DNA from: an uncultured Actinomycetes bacterium
GTDB taxonomy: Bacteria; Actinomycetota; Acidimicrobiia; Acidimicrobiales; Acidimicrobilacustridaceae
Direction of reading: 5' to 3'
Assembly: GCA_937927725.1 (NCBI GenBank)
Contig: CALBSE010000062.1
Location: 20,101 to 84,100, forward strand
Length of the DNA: 64,000 bases
Within the stretch, counting starts at the first letter, position 1; each line of letters begins with the position of its first letter. This document shows, piece by piece, positions 1 to 7,552 of this stretch. The notes under the pieces are model-generated. The model worked only from the letters and a program-made list of their open reading frames with translations, did no database searches and had not been told where the DNA came from. Made by a program: the position numbers and the translations under genes.

Positions 1-2
1 TG

Positions 3-698
3 ACTCGACCGGTTGCGACGTGCATGGGGATCGGCTCACTGGAACTGACAGGACCGACTCAGGCGACCATTCCTCCTGGAAGCTTTCTCATCGGTAATGG
101 CCCGATGCTTCTCAGTCCGCCGATCGGGGGAGTGGGGTTTCTTGCGGACTCGATGATCGTTCTGAAATTCTCACTTTCGAGGGAGTGTGTCATCGACGAA
201 GCTCATGCGGCTTCCATCGAACGGGCCATGCGAGGACTTCGATATGTGCACTACTCCGAGTTTTACGCTTATGCGGCAACGAAGCCAAAGATCTCGTCTC
301 TCGTCGCAGAACCGTTTTTGCCACCTGAACAAATTCATTTCGATGGCGAAGATCGCGCTCGCTCACAGATCTCCGATGCAATCACTGGGCTCGACCTGAG
401 ATTGCCTGATGGCTCGTACCCGAATCTTGAGGGTGGCGCAGCGCCGAACGACTACGACGCGATGTTCGATGGTGCACGTGAAGCATCCGGCGCGACTCCT
501 GGGGCGAAATTCGCTTCGGCAGAAATCCGGTTTCGAAGTGAAAGCGAAGCAATCGTGACGTTCAAGATCACAGCGAATTTTACTGAGGGGCCTCAGACCT
601 TCACCCAGACCGGAAGCGTCGTGCGCGTTGATGACCGCTGGGTTGTTTCCCGCACGACAGTGACAATGATGCTGGGGCGAAGCACTATCCCCCATTAG
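3..698 (+). CDS. Hypothetical protein, 5'-truncated by window edge
   Basis: The frame is open from the first bases of the window, so the true start may lie upstream; the first internal ATG is at 24. I do not recognise the N-terminal half. The last ~60 residues alternate polar and hydrophobic positions and end in a V-x-V-D-D-R-W-V-V-S strand pattern, as seen in NTF2-like (SnoaL/lumazine-binding-like) small folds; that is a weak inference from pattern only. No membrane segment or Cys cluster is visible. It is followed by ~137 bases before acs on the same strand. Nothing here supports a specific function. Confidence 0.6.
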   Translation, partial: TRPVATCMGIGSLELTGPTQATIPPGSFLIGNGPMLLSPPIGGVGFLADSMIVLKFSLSRECVIDEAHAASIERAMRGLRYVHYSEFYAYAATKPKISSLVAEPFLPPEQIHFDGEDRARSQISDAITGLDLRLPDGSYPNLEGGAAPNDYDAMFDGAREASGATPGAKFASAEIRFRSESEAIVTFKITANFTEGPQTFTQTGSVVRVDDRWVVSRTTVTMMLGRSTIPH

Positions 699-741
699 TA
701 GAGGGGTCTACCCCTGCATCGGCCGCGAAAGTGAGTCGATA

Positions 742-756
742 TGAACCGCGGGTTCA
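742..756. promoter_or_regulatory. Inverted repeat upstream of acs (possible operator)
   Basis: A perfect inverted repeat, TGAACC-GCG-GGTTCA, lies 80 bases before the acs start codon in an otherwise non-coding stretch (699-835). A TAGGCT hexamer at 783-788 resembles the -10 boxes seen elsewhere in this window, but no good -35 is placed before it. A dyad here would suit a transcription factor controlling acetate activation; binding is inferred only from symmetry and position. Confidence 0.3.
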
Positions 757-835
757 CGCCGATCCGCGACCACCTCGGCCGGTAGGCTCACGGCGTTGAA
801 ACGGCGACTCTTCGCCAACCGTTGAGGGGGATGCA

Positions 836-2794
836 ATGACCGAACCGACGATCGAGGACTACTTCCTCGAAGAGCGCACCTTCCCGCCCTCGCCGGAGTT
901 CAAAGCCACTGCCCTCACGTCTGATGACTCGCTCTACCGCGAGGCCGATGCTGATTACGAGGCCTTTTGGGCTCGTCAGGCCCGTGAGCTGCTCACCTGG
1001 AACTCTGATTTCGACGCCACCCTGGGATGGGAACTCCCGTTCGCCAAGTGGTTTGTTGGTGGAACGCTGAATGTTTCCGAGAACTGTCTCGATCGTCACG
1101 TTGCCAACGGCATTGGCGACCGTGTCGCCTATCACTGGGAAGGCGAACCCGGCGACAAGCGCACCATCACCTATTCCGATCTTCTGGACGAGGTGAAGAA
1201 GTTCGCCAATGTCCTCAAGGGTCTTGGCCTCGATAAGGGCGACCGTGTCGCCATCTACATGCCGATGATCCCTGAACTTCCAGTGGCGATGTTGGCGTGT
1301 ACGCGAATTGGTGTTGCTCACTCGGTGATCTTCGGTGGGTTCTCGCCCGATTCGATTATTGATCGCGTGCACGATGGTGAATGCAAAGTCATCATCACTG
1401 CCGACGGGGGCTATCGACGCGGCGCTGCATCGTTGTTAAAGCCCAACGTCGACGAGGCCGTGGAGTCGTGCCCAACCGTTACTGATGTCGTTGTCGTGCA
1501 GCGCACCAACTCCGACGTCACGATGGTTGAAGGCCGCGACCACTGGTACCACGACCTCATGGCAACCGCTTCGCTCGAGTGTCCCGCCGAGCCGATGGAT
1601 TCAGAGCAATTGCTGTATTTGCTCTACACCTCGGGCACAACGGCAAAGCCCAAGGGCATCATGCACACCACCGGCGGCTATCTCACGCAGGTCGCATTCA
1701 CCTACAAGTACGTCTTCGATCTCAAACCCGAAACCGATGTGTATTGGTGTTCGGCCGACATTGGTTGGGTGACTGGCCACAGCTACATCGTCTATGGGCC
1801 TCTTGTAAACGGCGCAACCTCGGTGCTCTACGAAGGCACTCCCGACACGCCCGGCAAAGATCGCATGTGGGATATCATCGAGCGCTACGGCGTCACGCAG
1901 CTCTACACCGCACCAACTGCGATTCGTATGTTCATGAAGTGGGGCGAACAGGAACCGCAAAAGCACGATCTCTCATCGCTGCGTTTGCTTGGTTCGGTCG
2001 GCGAGTCCATTAATCCCGAAGCGTGGATGTGGTACTACGAGCACATCGGTGGCAGTCGCTGTCCAATCGTCGATACGTGGTGGCAGACCGAAACCGGTGG
2101 CCAGATGATTTCGCCGCTTCCCGGTGTCACCACCCTCAAGCCCGGTTCTGCGTGCTTCGCCCTTCCAGGCATCGGCGTTGAAGTGGTTGACGAAGAGGGT
2201 CATCCCATCGAACGCGGTGGCGGTTACTTGACGCTCACTCGTCCGTGGCCCTCGATGCTTCGCGGCATTTGGGGAGATCCTGAGCGCTACAAGGACACCT
2301 ACTGGAGCCGTTATCCGGGCCGCTATTTCGCTGGCGATGGCGCCAAGATCGACGATGACGGTTACCTCTGGCTGCTCGGTCGCGTTGACGATGTCATGAA
2401 CGTTTCGGGTCATCGCATCTCCACTACCGAAGTAGAAAGCGCGCTTGTCGATCACACCGGTGTTGCTGAAGCTGCCGTCGTTGGCGCCACTGACGATCTC
2501 ACTGGTCAAGCAATTGTTGGTTACGTGATTCTGCGTGGGGGAGTCACTGCTGACGATGCACTCGTCGACGAACTGCGCGCACATGTCGCAACCAAGATTG
2601 GTCCGACCGCCCGACCAAAGCGCGTCATCATCGTTCCTGATCTGCCCAAGACCCGAAGCGGCAAGATCATGCGCCGACTGCTTCGTGACATCGCCGACGG
2701 CAACACGCTCGGCGACACCACGACACTTGCCGACCCCAGCGTTGTCGATGCAATCCGAGAGAGTGCATTGCACGGACCAGGCAGCGGTAAGTGA
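836..2794 (+). CDS. acs: Acetyl-CoA synthetase
   Basis: This cytosolic AMP-forming ligase converts acetate, ATP and CoA into acetyl-CoA. The protein is 652 aa, the normal Acs length. The adenylate-forming core carries the loop YTSGTTAKPKG near residues 263-273, followed by the Acs-typical HTTGGYL; WWQTETGGQ follows in the middle of the protein. The C-terminal lid ends in KTRSGKIMRR, whose lysine is the catalytic residue acetylated in homologues. The phosphate-binding loop has Ala (residue 270) where Gly or Ser is usual. The ATG at 836 follows GAGGGGGATGCA, a good ribosome-binding site. The stop codon overlaps the next gene (GTGA), implying translational coupling. Identity is secure. Confidence 0.96.
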   Translation: MTEPTIEDYFLEERTFPPSPEFKATALTSDDSLYREADADYEAFWARQARELLTWNSDFDATLGWELPFAKWFVGGTLNVSENCLDRHVANGIGDRVAYHWEGEPGDKRTITYSDLLDEVKKFANVLKGLGLDKGDRVAIYMPMIPELPVAMLACTRIGVAHSVIFGGFSPDSIIDRVHDGECKVIITADGGYRRGAASLLKPNVDEAVESCPTVTDVVVVQRTNSDVTMVEGRDHWYHDLMATASLECPAEPMDSEQLLYLLYTSGTTAKPKGIMHTTGGYLTQVAFTYKYVFDLKPETDVYWCSADIGWVTGHSYIVYGPLVNGATSVLYEGTPDTPGKDRMWDIIERYGVTQLYTAPTAIRMFMKWGEQEPQKHDLSSLRLLGSVGESINPEAWMWYYEHIGGSRCPIVDTWWQTETGGQMISPLPGVTTLKPGSACFALPGIGVEVVDEEGHPIERGGGYLTLTRPWPSMLRGIWGDPERYKDTYWSRYPGRYFAGDGAKIDDDGYLWLLGRVDDVMNVSGHRISTTEVESALVDHTGVAEAAVVGATDDLTGQAIVGYVILRGGVTADDALVDELRAHVATKIGPTARPKRVIIVPDLPKTRSGKIMRRLLRDIADGNTLGDTTTLADPSVVDAIRESALHGPGSGK

Positions 2795-3270
2795 TCACCC
2801 CCGAGAACTGGCGTTGGCGGGATGGCCCGATCACTCCGGGCCCCACCGTTGTCTTCGATATGGATGGCGTGTTGTCGAATGCCAGCGACCGCCAGCATCA
2901 CATCGCAAACCGCGACTGGAACGCGTTCTTCGAAGCATGTGGCGATGATGAAGTCATTCACGAACTTGCGCGTTTGCTCAGTCTTTTAGCGCCGGATTTG
3001 CATGTCGTGTTGCTGACTGCGCGCCCGCTCCGCGTACAACCACAAACGCTCGAATGGCTTGCTCGTCACGATCTCCGTTGGGATTTGCTTTGCATGCGCG
3101 AAGATCGCTCAGGTCAAGAAGCGTGGGAGTTCAAGAAGCGCACCGTCGGCGAACTGCGCGAGTTCGGACTCGATCTCAAACTCGCGTTTGAAGACGACCG
3201 AAAGAACGCCGACATGTTTCACGGCGAAGGAATCCCGTGCGTGTACATCCACTCGGGGTACTACGAATAA
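2791..3270 (+). CDS. HAD-superfamily phosphatase (PseT/PNKP-phosphatase-like)
   Basis: This is a 159-aa HAD-type hydrolase. Motif I is DMDGVL with nucleophile Asp23 and acid/base Asp25. Motif II is VVLLTARPL, and the distal motif is FEDDRKN near residues 132-138. There is no large cap insertion. The compact layout resembles the 3'-phosphatase domain of T4 polynucleotide kinase and small HAD proteins acting on nucleotides, but the substrate is not known. The GTG start at 2791 overlaps the acs stop codon by 4 bases, so it is probably made from the same transcript. It converges on yajQ, whose stop lies 8 bases beyond its own. Confidence 0.8.
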   Translation: MITPENWRWRDGPITPGPTVVFDMDGVLSNASDRQHHIANRDWNAFFEACGDDEVIHELARLLSLLAPDLHVVLLTARPLRVQPQTLEWLARHDLRWDLLCMREDRSGQEAWEFKKRTVGELREFGLDLKLAFEDDRKNADMFHGEGIPCVYIHSGYYE

Positions 3271-3278
3271 GACGCGCG

Positions 3279-3767
3279 TTAGTCGCGGAAGTTTTCGAAC
3301 TGCAGAGGGATCTCGAGATCAACCTCTTTCAATCCGGCAATCACTGCTTGAAGGTCGTCGCGCTTTTTGCCAGTGACGCGAACCTGTTCGCCTTGGGTCT
3401 GTGACGACACACCCTTGAGGCCGAGTTCCTTAATCGCTTTGTTCACGGCTTTGGCTTTTTCGCTGGAAATGCCGGCGACGATCTTGACGGTTTGGCGAAC
3501 GGTGCCGCCGGCTGCATCTTCGACCTTGCCGTAGTCAAGTGACTTGAGCGACACCTTGCGCTTGACCAACTTCTCTTCGAGAACCTGGCGCACAGCGTTG
3601 AGGCGGTCGGCGCTGGCCGAAGCCATTTCAATCGAAAGGTCCTTCAACTCAATCGTTGAGTTGGTGTTCTTGAAATCGAAGCGAGTCGTGAGTTCTCGCG
3701 AGGCCTGGTCGACCGCGTTGCGAACTTCTTGCTCGTCGATTTCGGACACAACATCGAAGCTCGGCAT
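3279..3767 (-). CDS. yajQ: YajQ-family nucleotide-binding protein
   Basis: This is a 162-aa protein of the YajQ/UPF0234 family, cytosolic proteins with two ferredoxin-like folds; some members bind cyclic di-GMP or nucleotides. It begins MPSFDVVSEID, the family's characteristic N-terminus, and ends in the conserved LQFENFRD. The open frame continues ~260 bases further upstream through tRNA-Tyr, but those codons are not part of the gene; the ATG at 3767 matches the family start. It is downstream of tRNA-Tyr on the same strand and may share its transcript. The biochemical role is unsettled in the family. Confidence 0.92.
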   Translation of the reverse strand: MPSFDVVSEIDEQEVRNAVDQASRELTTRFDFKNTNSTIELKDLSIEMASASADRLNAVRQVLEEKLVKRKVSLKSLDYGKVEDAAGGTVRQTVKIVAGISSEKAKAVNKAIKELGLKGVSSQTQGEQVRVTGKKRDDLQAVIAGLKEVDLEIPLQFENFRD

Positions 3768-3853
3768 GGCTTTCCTCGTTCCGACCGCTCGCCTCGAGAG
3801 GCGAAATGAGTGGGTTCCAGCCGGCAACCCCGCCCGACGGGCGGGGAGCCGGA

Positions 3854-3938
3854 TGGTGGGCCGGGATGGATTCGAACCATCGAAGGCAGAACCGACGGGT
3901 TTACAGCCCGTTCCCTTTGGCCACTCGGGCACCGACCC
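3854..3938 (-). tRNA. tRNA-Tyr (GTA anticodon)
   Basis: A class II tRNA with a long variable arm. The acceptor stem GGGTCGG pairs with CCGGCCC (one G-T pair), the T-arm is GATGG-TTCGAAT-CCATC, and the anticodon loop reads CTGTAAA with anticodon GTA. The CCA end is encoded in the DNA (3854-3856 on the complementary strand). It lies between the GNAT gene and yajQ, both on the same strand. Confidence 0.95.
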
Positions 3939-3994
3939 TGAAGGGCGAAACCTTAGCGGAGCGCCGACTGCCCTCCGAAAGCGACTGATGGACC

Positions 3995-4540
3995 TCAGAG
4001 CATCCGCTGCATGATGACGACATCGAGCCATTTGCCGAATTTCCGGCCAACCTCGCGCTCGGTGCCGACACTTTCAAAGCCCAGAGAGCCATGGAGGCCG
4101 ATCGAGGCGTCGTGACCACCGACGATTCGGGCCATCACCGCATGAAACCCGCGGGTGGAGGCAATGTCGAGAATCTCGGTCAGAAGGGCTCGGGCCACGC
4201 CTTGACCTCGGAAGTCGGCATGGACATACACCGAATCTTCCACCGTGGTGGCATAGGCCGGACGGTCTCGGTAGGGCGAAAGTGAGGCAAAGCCCACAAC
4301 CTGGCCGTTGATTTCGGCCACCACCACGGCCATGGCCCCCGATCGTTGGTCGAGCCAAGCCAACTGGTCATCGAGAGAGCGGGGGACCAGATCGAAGGTG
4401 ACGGTGGAGCCGGTGACCTCGCTGTTGTAGATCTCACGGGTCGCTTCGGCATCGTCGGGGCGGGCGAGACGGAGGTTCACAATGGTCACCGTACCGGCGC
4501 CTTCGGTCGTGAGTTGGGAATCCCCTGTGGGGCGTGGCAA
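3995..4540 (-). CDS. GNAT-family N-acetyltransferase (phosphinothricin acetyltransferase-like)
   Basis: This 181-aa GNAT-fold enzyme transfers an acyl group from CoA to an amine. The acetyl-CoA loop appears as HADFRGQGVARALL, preceded by VEDSVYV and followed by GFHAVMARIVGGHDASIGLH, an arrangement typical of the Pat/Bar-like subfamily. The start is TTG at 4540: it is preceded by AAAGGAGG with 7-base spacing, a near-perfect Shine-Dalgarno, whereas the later in-frame GTG at 4489 has none. It lies upstream of tRNA-Tyr and yajQ on the same strand. The substrate is unknown; herbicide resistance should not be assumed. Confidence 0.83.
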   Translation of the reverse strand: MPRPTGDSQLTTEGAGTVTIVNLRLARPDDAEATREIYNSEVTGSTVTFDLVPRSLDDQLAWLDQRSGAMAVVVAEINGQVVGFASLSPYRDRPAYATTVEDSVYVHADFRGQGVARALLTEILDIASTRGFHAVMARIVGGHDASIGLHGSLGFESVGTEREVGRKFGKWLDVVIMQRML

Positions 4541-4573
4541 GATAACGCCTCCTTTGTCGGGCTCGCCCGACGC

Positions 4574-4646
4574 GCCCCCTTAGCTCAGTCGGCAGAGCGT
4601 TTCCATGGTAAGGAAAAGGTCGACAGTTCGATTCTGTCAGGGGGCT
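4574..4646 (+). tRNA. tRNA-Thr (GGT anticodon)
   Basis: A 73-base cloverleaf. The acceptor GCCCCCT pairs with AGGGGGC, the D-arm contains TTAGCTCAGTCGGCAGAGC, the anticodon stem-loop is TTTCC-ATGGTAA-GGAAA with anticodon GGT, and the T-arm is GACAG-TTCGATT-CTGTC. The CCA is not encoded. It precedes tRNA-Met and tuf, matching the tRNA-tufB arrangement known in other bacteria. Confidence 0.95.
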
Positions 4647-4681
4647 CTGTGCCGGAAGGGCTCCGCCCAACCGTCCAACAT

Positions 4682-4758
4682 GTCGGCGTAGCTCAGCTGG
4701 TCAGAGCACTCGGCTCATAATCGAGTGGTCGTCGGTTCAAGTCCGACCGCCGACACCA
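4682..4758 (+). tRNA. tRNA-Met (CAT anticodon), elongator type
   Basis: The acceptor GTCGGCG pairs perfectly with CGCCGAC, so position 1-72 is paired, unlike typical initiator tRNA. The anticodon loop CTCATAA gives CAT, the T-arm is GTCGG-TTCAAGT-CCGAC, and CCA is encoded at 4756-4758. The three-G:C anticodon stem of initiators is absent. A CAT anticodon could also mark tRNA-Ile2 after lysidine modification; elongator Met is the simpler reading. Confidence 0.9.
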
Positions 4759-4908
4759 ATCGGGAATCCGATTCCCACTCGGTGCAACGCAACAAAATCG
4801 CACCACAGTCCCAAGTCGCACTACCCGCAACACGCAGTACTCAGACAGACGTACAAATACAGGCCGCACTAATTCAGGCAATGGCCACGAAAGGCATCAG
4901 GAGAAATC

Positions 4909-6099
4909 ATGGCACGCGAGAAGTTCGAGCGGACCAAGCCCCACGCGAATGTGGGCACGATGGGTCATATCGATCATGGTAAGACCACGTTGACCGCGGC
5001 GATTACGAAGGTGTTGGCGGATGCTGATCCGTCGAACAACTCGTTTACTGAGTTCGCGAATATTGATAAGGCGCCGGAAGAGCGTGAGCGTGGTATCACG
5101 ATCAACATTTCTCATGTTGAGTATGAGACCCCGAATCGTCATTACGCGCATGTTGATATGCCGGGCCATGCTGATTACATCAAGAACATGATCACTGGTG
5201 CTGCTCAGGTTGACGGTGCGATTTTGGTTGTGTCGGCTGCTGATGGTCCGATGCCTCAGACTCGTGAGCATGTGTTGCTTGCTCGTCAGGTTGGTGTGCC
5301 GGCCATTGTTGTTGCGTTGAACAAGGTCGACATGGTTGATGATGAAGAGCTTCTTGATCTTGTTGAGCTTGAGGTTCGTGAGCTTCTGAACGAATACGAG
5401 TTCCCGGGTGATGATGTTCCGGTTGTGAAGGTGTCGGCGTTGAAGGCTCTTGAGGGTGACGCGACGGCAACGGCGCAGATCCTTGAGCTCATGGAAGCTG
5501 TTGATGCCTATATTCCGCAGCCTGAGCGTGATACTGACAAGCCGTTCCTTATGCCGATTGAAGATGTGTTCACGATCACTGGTCGTGGCACGGTTGTGAC
5601 CGGTCGTGTGGAACAAGGCATTGTGCACACGGGTGACGAAATCGAAATCGTTGGTATTAAGCCGACGCAGAAGACGACGTGTACTGGTGTTGAAATGTTC
5701 CGCAAGCTTCTTGATGAGGGTCGCGCTGGAGACAACATTGGTGCGCTTCTTCGTGGAACGAAGAAGGAAGAAGTTGAGCGTGGTCAGGTTCTCGCGAAGC
5801 CGGGTTCGATCACTCCTCATACCGAGTTCGAGGCTCAGACCTATGTTCTGACCAAGGAAGAAGGCGGTCGTCATAAGCCGTTCTTCACGAACTACCGTCC
5901 GCAGTTCTATTTCCGTACGACCGATGTGACTGGTCAGATTTCGCTTCCGGCGGGTACGGAAATGTGTATCCCTGGTGATAACACCGAGATGACTGTTGAA
6001 CTCATCCACCCGATCGCGATGGAAGAGGGCTTGCGCTTCGCCATTCGTGAAGGTGGCCGTACCGTCGGCGCCGGCCGCGTCACCAAGATCCTTAAGTAG
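4909..6099 (+). CDS. tuf: Elongation factor Tu, copy 1
   Basis: EF-Tu is the GTPase that delivers aminoacyl-tRNA to the ribosomal A site. It is 396 aa. The P-loop GHIDHGKT is at residues 19-26, switch I region ERERGITINISHVEY follows, then DMPGHADY and NKVDM, with the two beta-barrel domains behind. The gene is identical at DNA level to copy 2 (22641-23831) from the ATG to the first base of the stop codon (TAG here, TGA there). It follows tRNA-Thr and tRNA-Met and precedes rpmG. The 150-base leader (4759-4908) contains a GGGAAT-ccg-ATTCCC hairpin and an AGGAG site before the ATG. The interior uses many T-ending codons, unlike its neighbours. Confidence 0.99.
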   Translation: MAREKFERTKPHANVGTMGHIDHGKTTLTAAITKVLADADPSNNSFTEFANIDKAPEERERGITINISHVEYETPNRHYAHVDMPGHADYIKNMITGAAQVDGAILVVSAADGPMPQTREHVLLARQVGVPAIVVALNKVDMVDDEELLDLVELEVRELLNEYEFPGDDVPVVKVSALKALEGDATATAQILELMEAVDAYIPQPERDTDKPFLMPIEDVFTITGRGTVVTGRVEQGIVHTGDEIEIVGIKPTQKTTCTGVEMFRKLLDEGRAGDNIGALLRGTKKEEVERGQVLAKPGSITPHTEFEAQTYVLTKEEGGRHKPFFTNYRPQFYFRTTDVTGQISLPAGTEMCIPGDNTEMTVELIHPIAMEEGLRFAIREGGRTVGAGRVTKILK

Positions 6100-6110
6100 G
6101 AGCAGCCGTT

Positions 6111-6275
6111 ATGGCCCGCAACGACAAGCGAATCGCCGTCACTCTGGAATGCCAGGTGTGCAAGCGTCGCAACTACATCACGAAGAAAAACAAGATCAAC
6201 GATCGTGAGCGCATTGAGCTCATGAAGTACTGCAAGTGGGATCGTGTGCACACTGCACACAAGGAGACCCGCTGA
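6111..6275 (+). CDS. rpmG: 50S ribosomal protein L33
   Basis: This 54-aa large-subunit protein is too short for most ORF filters but is unmistakable. It starts MARNDKRIAVTLECQVCKRR, continues NYITKKNKINDRERIEL, and ends HTAHKETR, as in zinc-ribbon L33. The first CxxC pair (residues 14 and 17) is present. The second pair is broken: KYC is followed by KWD, so the fourth cysteine is missing. It lies 11 bases after tuf with an AGGAG site, in the usual rpmG-secE-nusG neighbourhood, but is separated from secE by a sigma/anti-sigma pair and tRNA-Trp. Confidence 0.95.
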   Translation: MARNDKRIAVTLECQVCKRRNYITKKNKINDRERIELMKYCKWDRVHTAHKETR

Positions 6276-6301
6276 ATAAGCACACCGACGACACGTCGTC
6301 G

Positions 6302-6964
6302 GTGGATTCGCTGCAAGTTGTGTCGACGTCGGTGGTGGCCCCTGTGGCTGCCACCGACGTGGCGCGTCTGAGCCAAAATGAAATGGGAACGCTTGTTGCC
6401 GAGGCGCGCGATGGCGATCGCAGCGCATTCGATGCACTCGTTCGTCGCACATGGGCCGATACCTATTCGCTTGCGTTTCGTCTAACAGGCAACGCGGAAG
6501 ATGCGCGGGATGTTTGCCAAGAGGCGTATTTGCGCGCGTTCCGAGGTCTTCGTCGATTCCGAGGCGATGCGCGTTTTACGACGTGGCTTTATCGGATCAC
6601 TGCGAACTGCGCGTCGACGCAGTTGGGCCGTCGTCGTCGACACCGACATGAAGAACTCGACGACGAGCTTGAACTCGACGATCTATCGCCGGCTGTCGAT
6701 CCGGTAGGACGTTCGGAATCCGCGAGTTTGCGTGATGCAGTGCAAAAGGCATTGGCGGCGCTTCCGCCGAAGCTTCGAGCCGTTGTCGTTCTGCGTGACA
6801 TTTACGACCTCTCCCACGAGGTCATCGCGGCCGAACTCGGGATTTCTGTTTCGGCCGCCAAAGTCCGGCTGCATCGGGCGCGTCACCGTTTACGTGACGA
6901 TGTTTTCTTGCGTTCTGAAGCCGAGGGGAGAGCACGCGACGATGTCGACCGTCCTGCCGTGTGA
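6302..6964 (+). CDS. ECF-family RNA polymerase sigma factor
   Basis: This ~220-aa sigma-70-family protein contains only regions 2 and 4. Region 2 spans FDALVRRTWADTYSLAFRLT to FRGDARFTTWLYRI, with the DxxQEA-like core DVCQEAYLRAF. An acidic/basic linker (RRRRHRHEELDDELELDD) follows. Region 4 runs LPPKLRAVVVLRDIYDLS to GISVSAAKVRLHRARHRL, a helix-turn-helix for -35 recognition. The start is uncertain: the frame opens inside rpmG (GTG 6236); GTG 6302 is the first conventional start after rpmG, and ATG 6383 lies just before the domain. Its 3' end overlaps the anti-sigma gene by 23 bases, implying coupled translation. Confidence 0.85.
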   Translation: MDSLQVVSTSVVAPVAATDVARLSQNEMGTLVAEARDGDRSAFDALVRRTWADTYSLAFRLTGNAEDARDVCQEAYLRAFRGLRRFRGDARFTTWLYRITANCASTQLGRRRRHRHEELDDELELDDLSPAVDPVGRSESASLRDAVQKALAALPPKLRAVVVLRDIYDLSHEVIAAELGISVSAAKVRLHRARHRLRDDVFLRSEAEGRARDDVDRPAV

Positions 6965-7298
6965 CCGTCTGGCCGAATTGATGCCCGACCTGCTCGATGA
7001 TCCCGGCCTCCTCGCTGAGGCCGATTCGGCTCATATCGCCCAGTGCCTGAGGTGCCAGGCCGAAATGGCCCGATTCCGTCGCCTTCGGCGGATCTTGGCC
7101 AGCCTTCGCCTCCAGCAGGTCCCGGCCGAGCCCGATCTGGTCGATGATCTCCTTGGGGGACTGGATTTGGCGGCCGAACGCCGGGAACGCCACCGCATCG
7201 CCGGCCGCCGGGCCGCCTCGATCGTGGGGCTGGCCGCAGCGACCGCGGCCGGGGTTGGTGGCGTCTTGGTGCTGGCCACTCGGCGCCGATCTGCCTGA
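6942..7298 (+). CDS. Zinc-finger anti-sigma factor (zf-HC2 type), membrane-anchored
   Basis: This 118-aa protein contains the ZAS signature HIAQCLRCQAEM (HxxxCxxC), which binds zinc and docks on ECF sigma region 2/4. Its C-terminus has an Ala/Gly/Val-rich stretch (roughly residues 92-113) followed by TRRRSA, consistent with one transmembrane helix ending in basic residues. It begins inside the sigma gene at ATG 6942, the usual cognate-pair arrangement. By family knowledge it would hold the sigma factor inactive until a signal releases it. What it senses cannot be read from the sequence. Confidence 0.82.
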   Translation: MSTVLPCDRLAELMPDLLDDPGLLAEADSAHIAQCLRCQAEMARFRRLRRILASLRLQQVPAEPDLVDDLLGGLDLAAERRERHRIAGRRAASIVGLAAATAAGVGGVLVLATRRRSA

Positions 7299-7428
7299 GG
7301 TTTCACCGGGGCAGAAAAATCCCGGTTCGCAACGGAAGGGGGAGGGGGCCTAGTCTCTCCCACTCGGACCTGCAGGGGTCTGGCCGAACGCGTCGGCTGG
7401 TACCCTCTCAGGCCCGGCGTAGTGCCCT

Positions 7429-7501
7429 AGGGCAGTAGCTCAATTGGTAGAGCACCGGTCTCCAACACCGACGGTTGGGGGTTCAAGTCCCTCCTGCCCT
7501 G
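7429..7501 (+). tRNA. tRNA-Trp (CCA anticodon)
   Basis: The acceptor AGGGCAG pairs with CTGCCCT, the discriminator is G as expected for Trp, and the anticodon loop CTCCAAC contains CCA. The D-arm (TAGCTCAATTGGTAGAGC) and T-arm (GGGGG-TTCAAGT-CCCTC) are regular. CCA is not encoded. It sits 51 bases upstream of secE, a widely conserved trpT-secE-nusG arrangement. The 130 bases before it (7299-7428) hold no gene; a CCGGG/CCCGG dyad near 7310-7325 may end the sigma/anti-sigma transcript. Confidence 0.95.
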
Positions 7502-7552
7502 CTCGAAAAGTCCGCGTCGATCTCGGCGCGAAACGTAATTGGAAGTGTTTCG

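Noticed and set aside
3768..4031. Upstream extension of yajQ through the tRNA-Tyr region
   Set aside because: The frame happens to be open, but the segment is a folded tRNA gene and the YajQ family starts at MPSFDVVSEID.
4682..4758. Initiator tRNA-fMet
   Set aside because: Position 1-72 is a normal G-C pair and the anticodon stem lacks the three consecutive G-C pairs of initiators.
4897..6009. 370-codon open frame on the minus strand across tuf (and its twin at 22599-23873)
   Set aside because: It is antisense to an EF-Tu gene, has no family resemblance, is low-complexity in Arg/Thr/His, and repeats in both tuf copies only because the DNA is identical. It is a by-product of codon bias.
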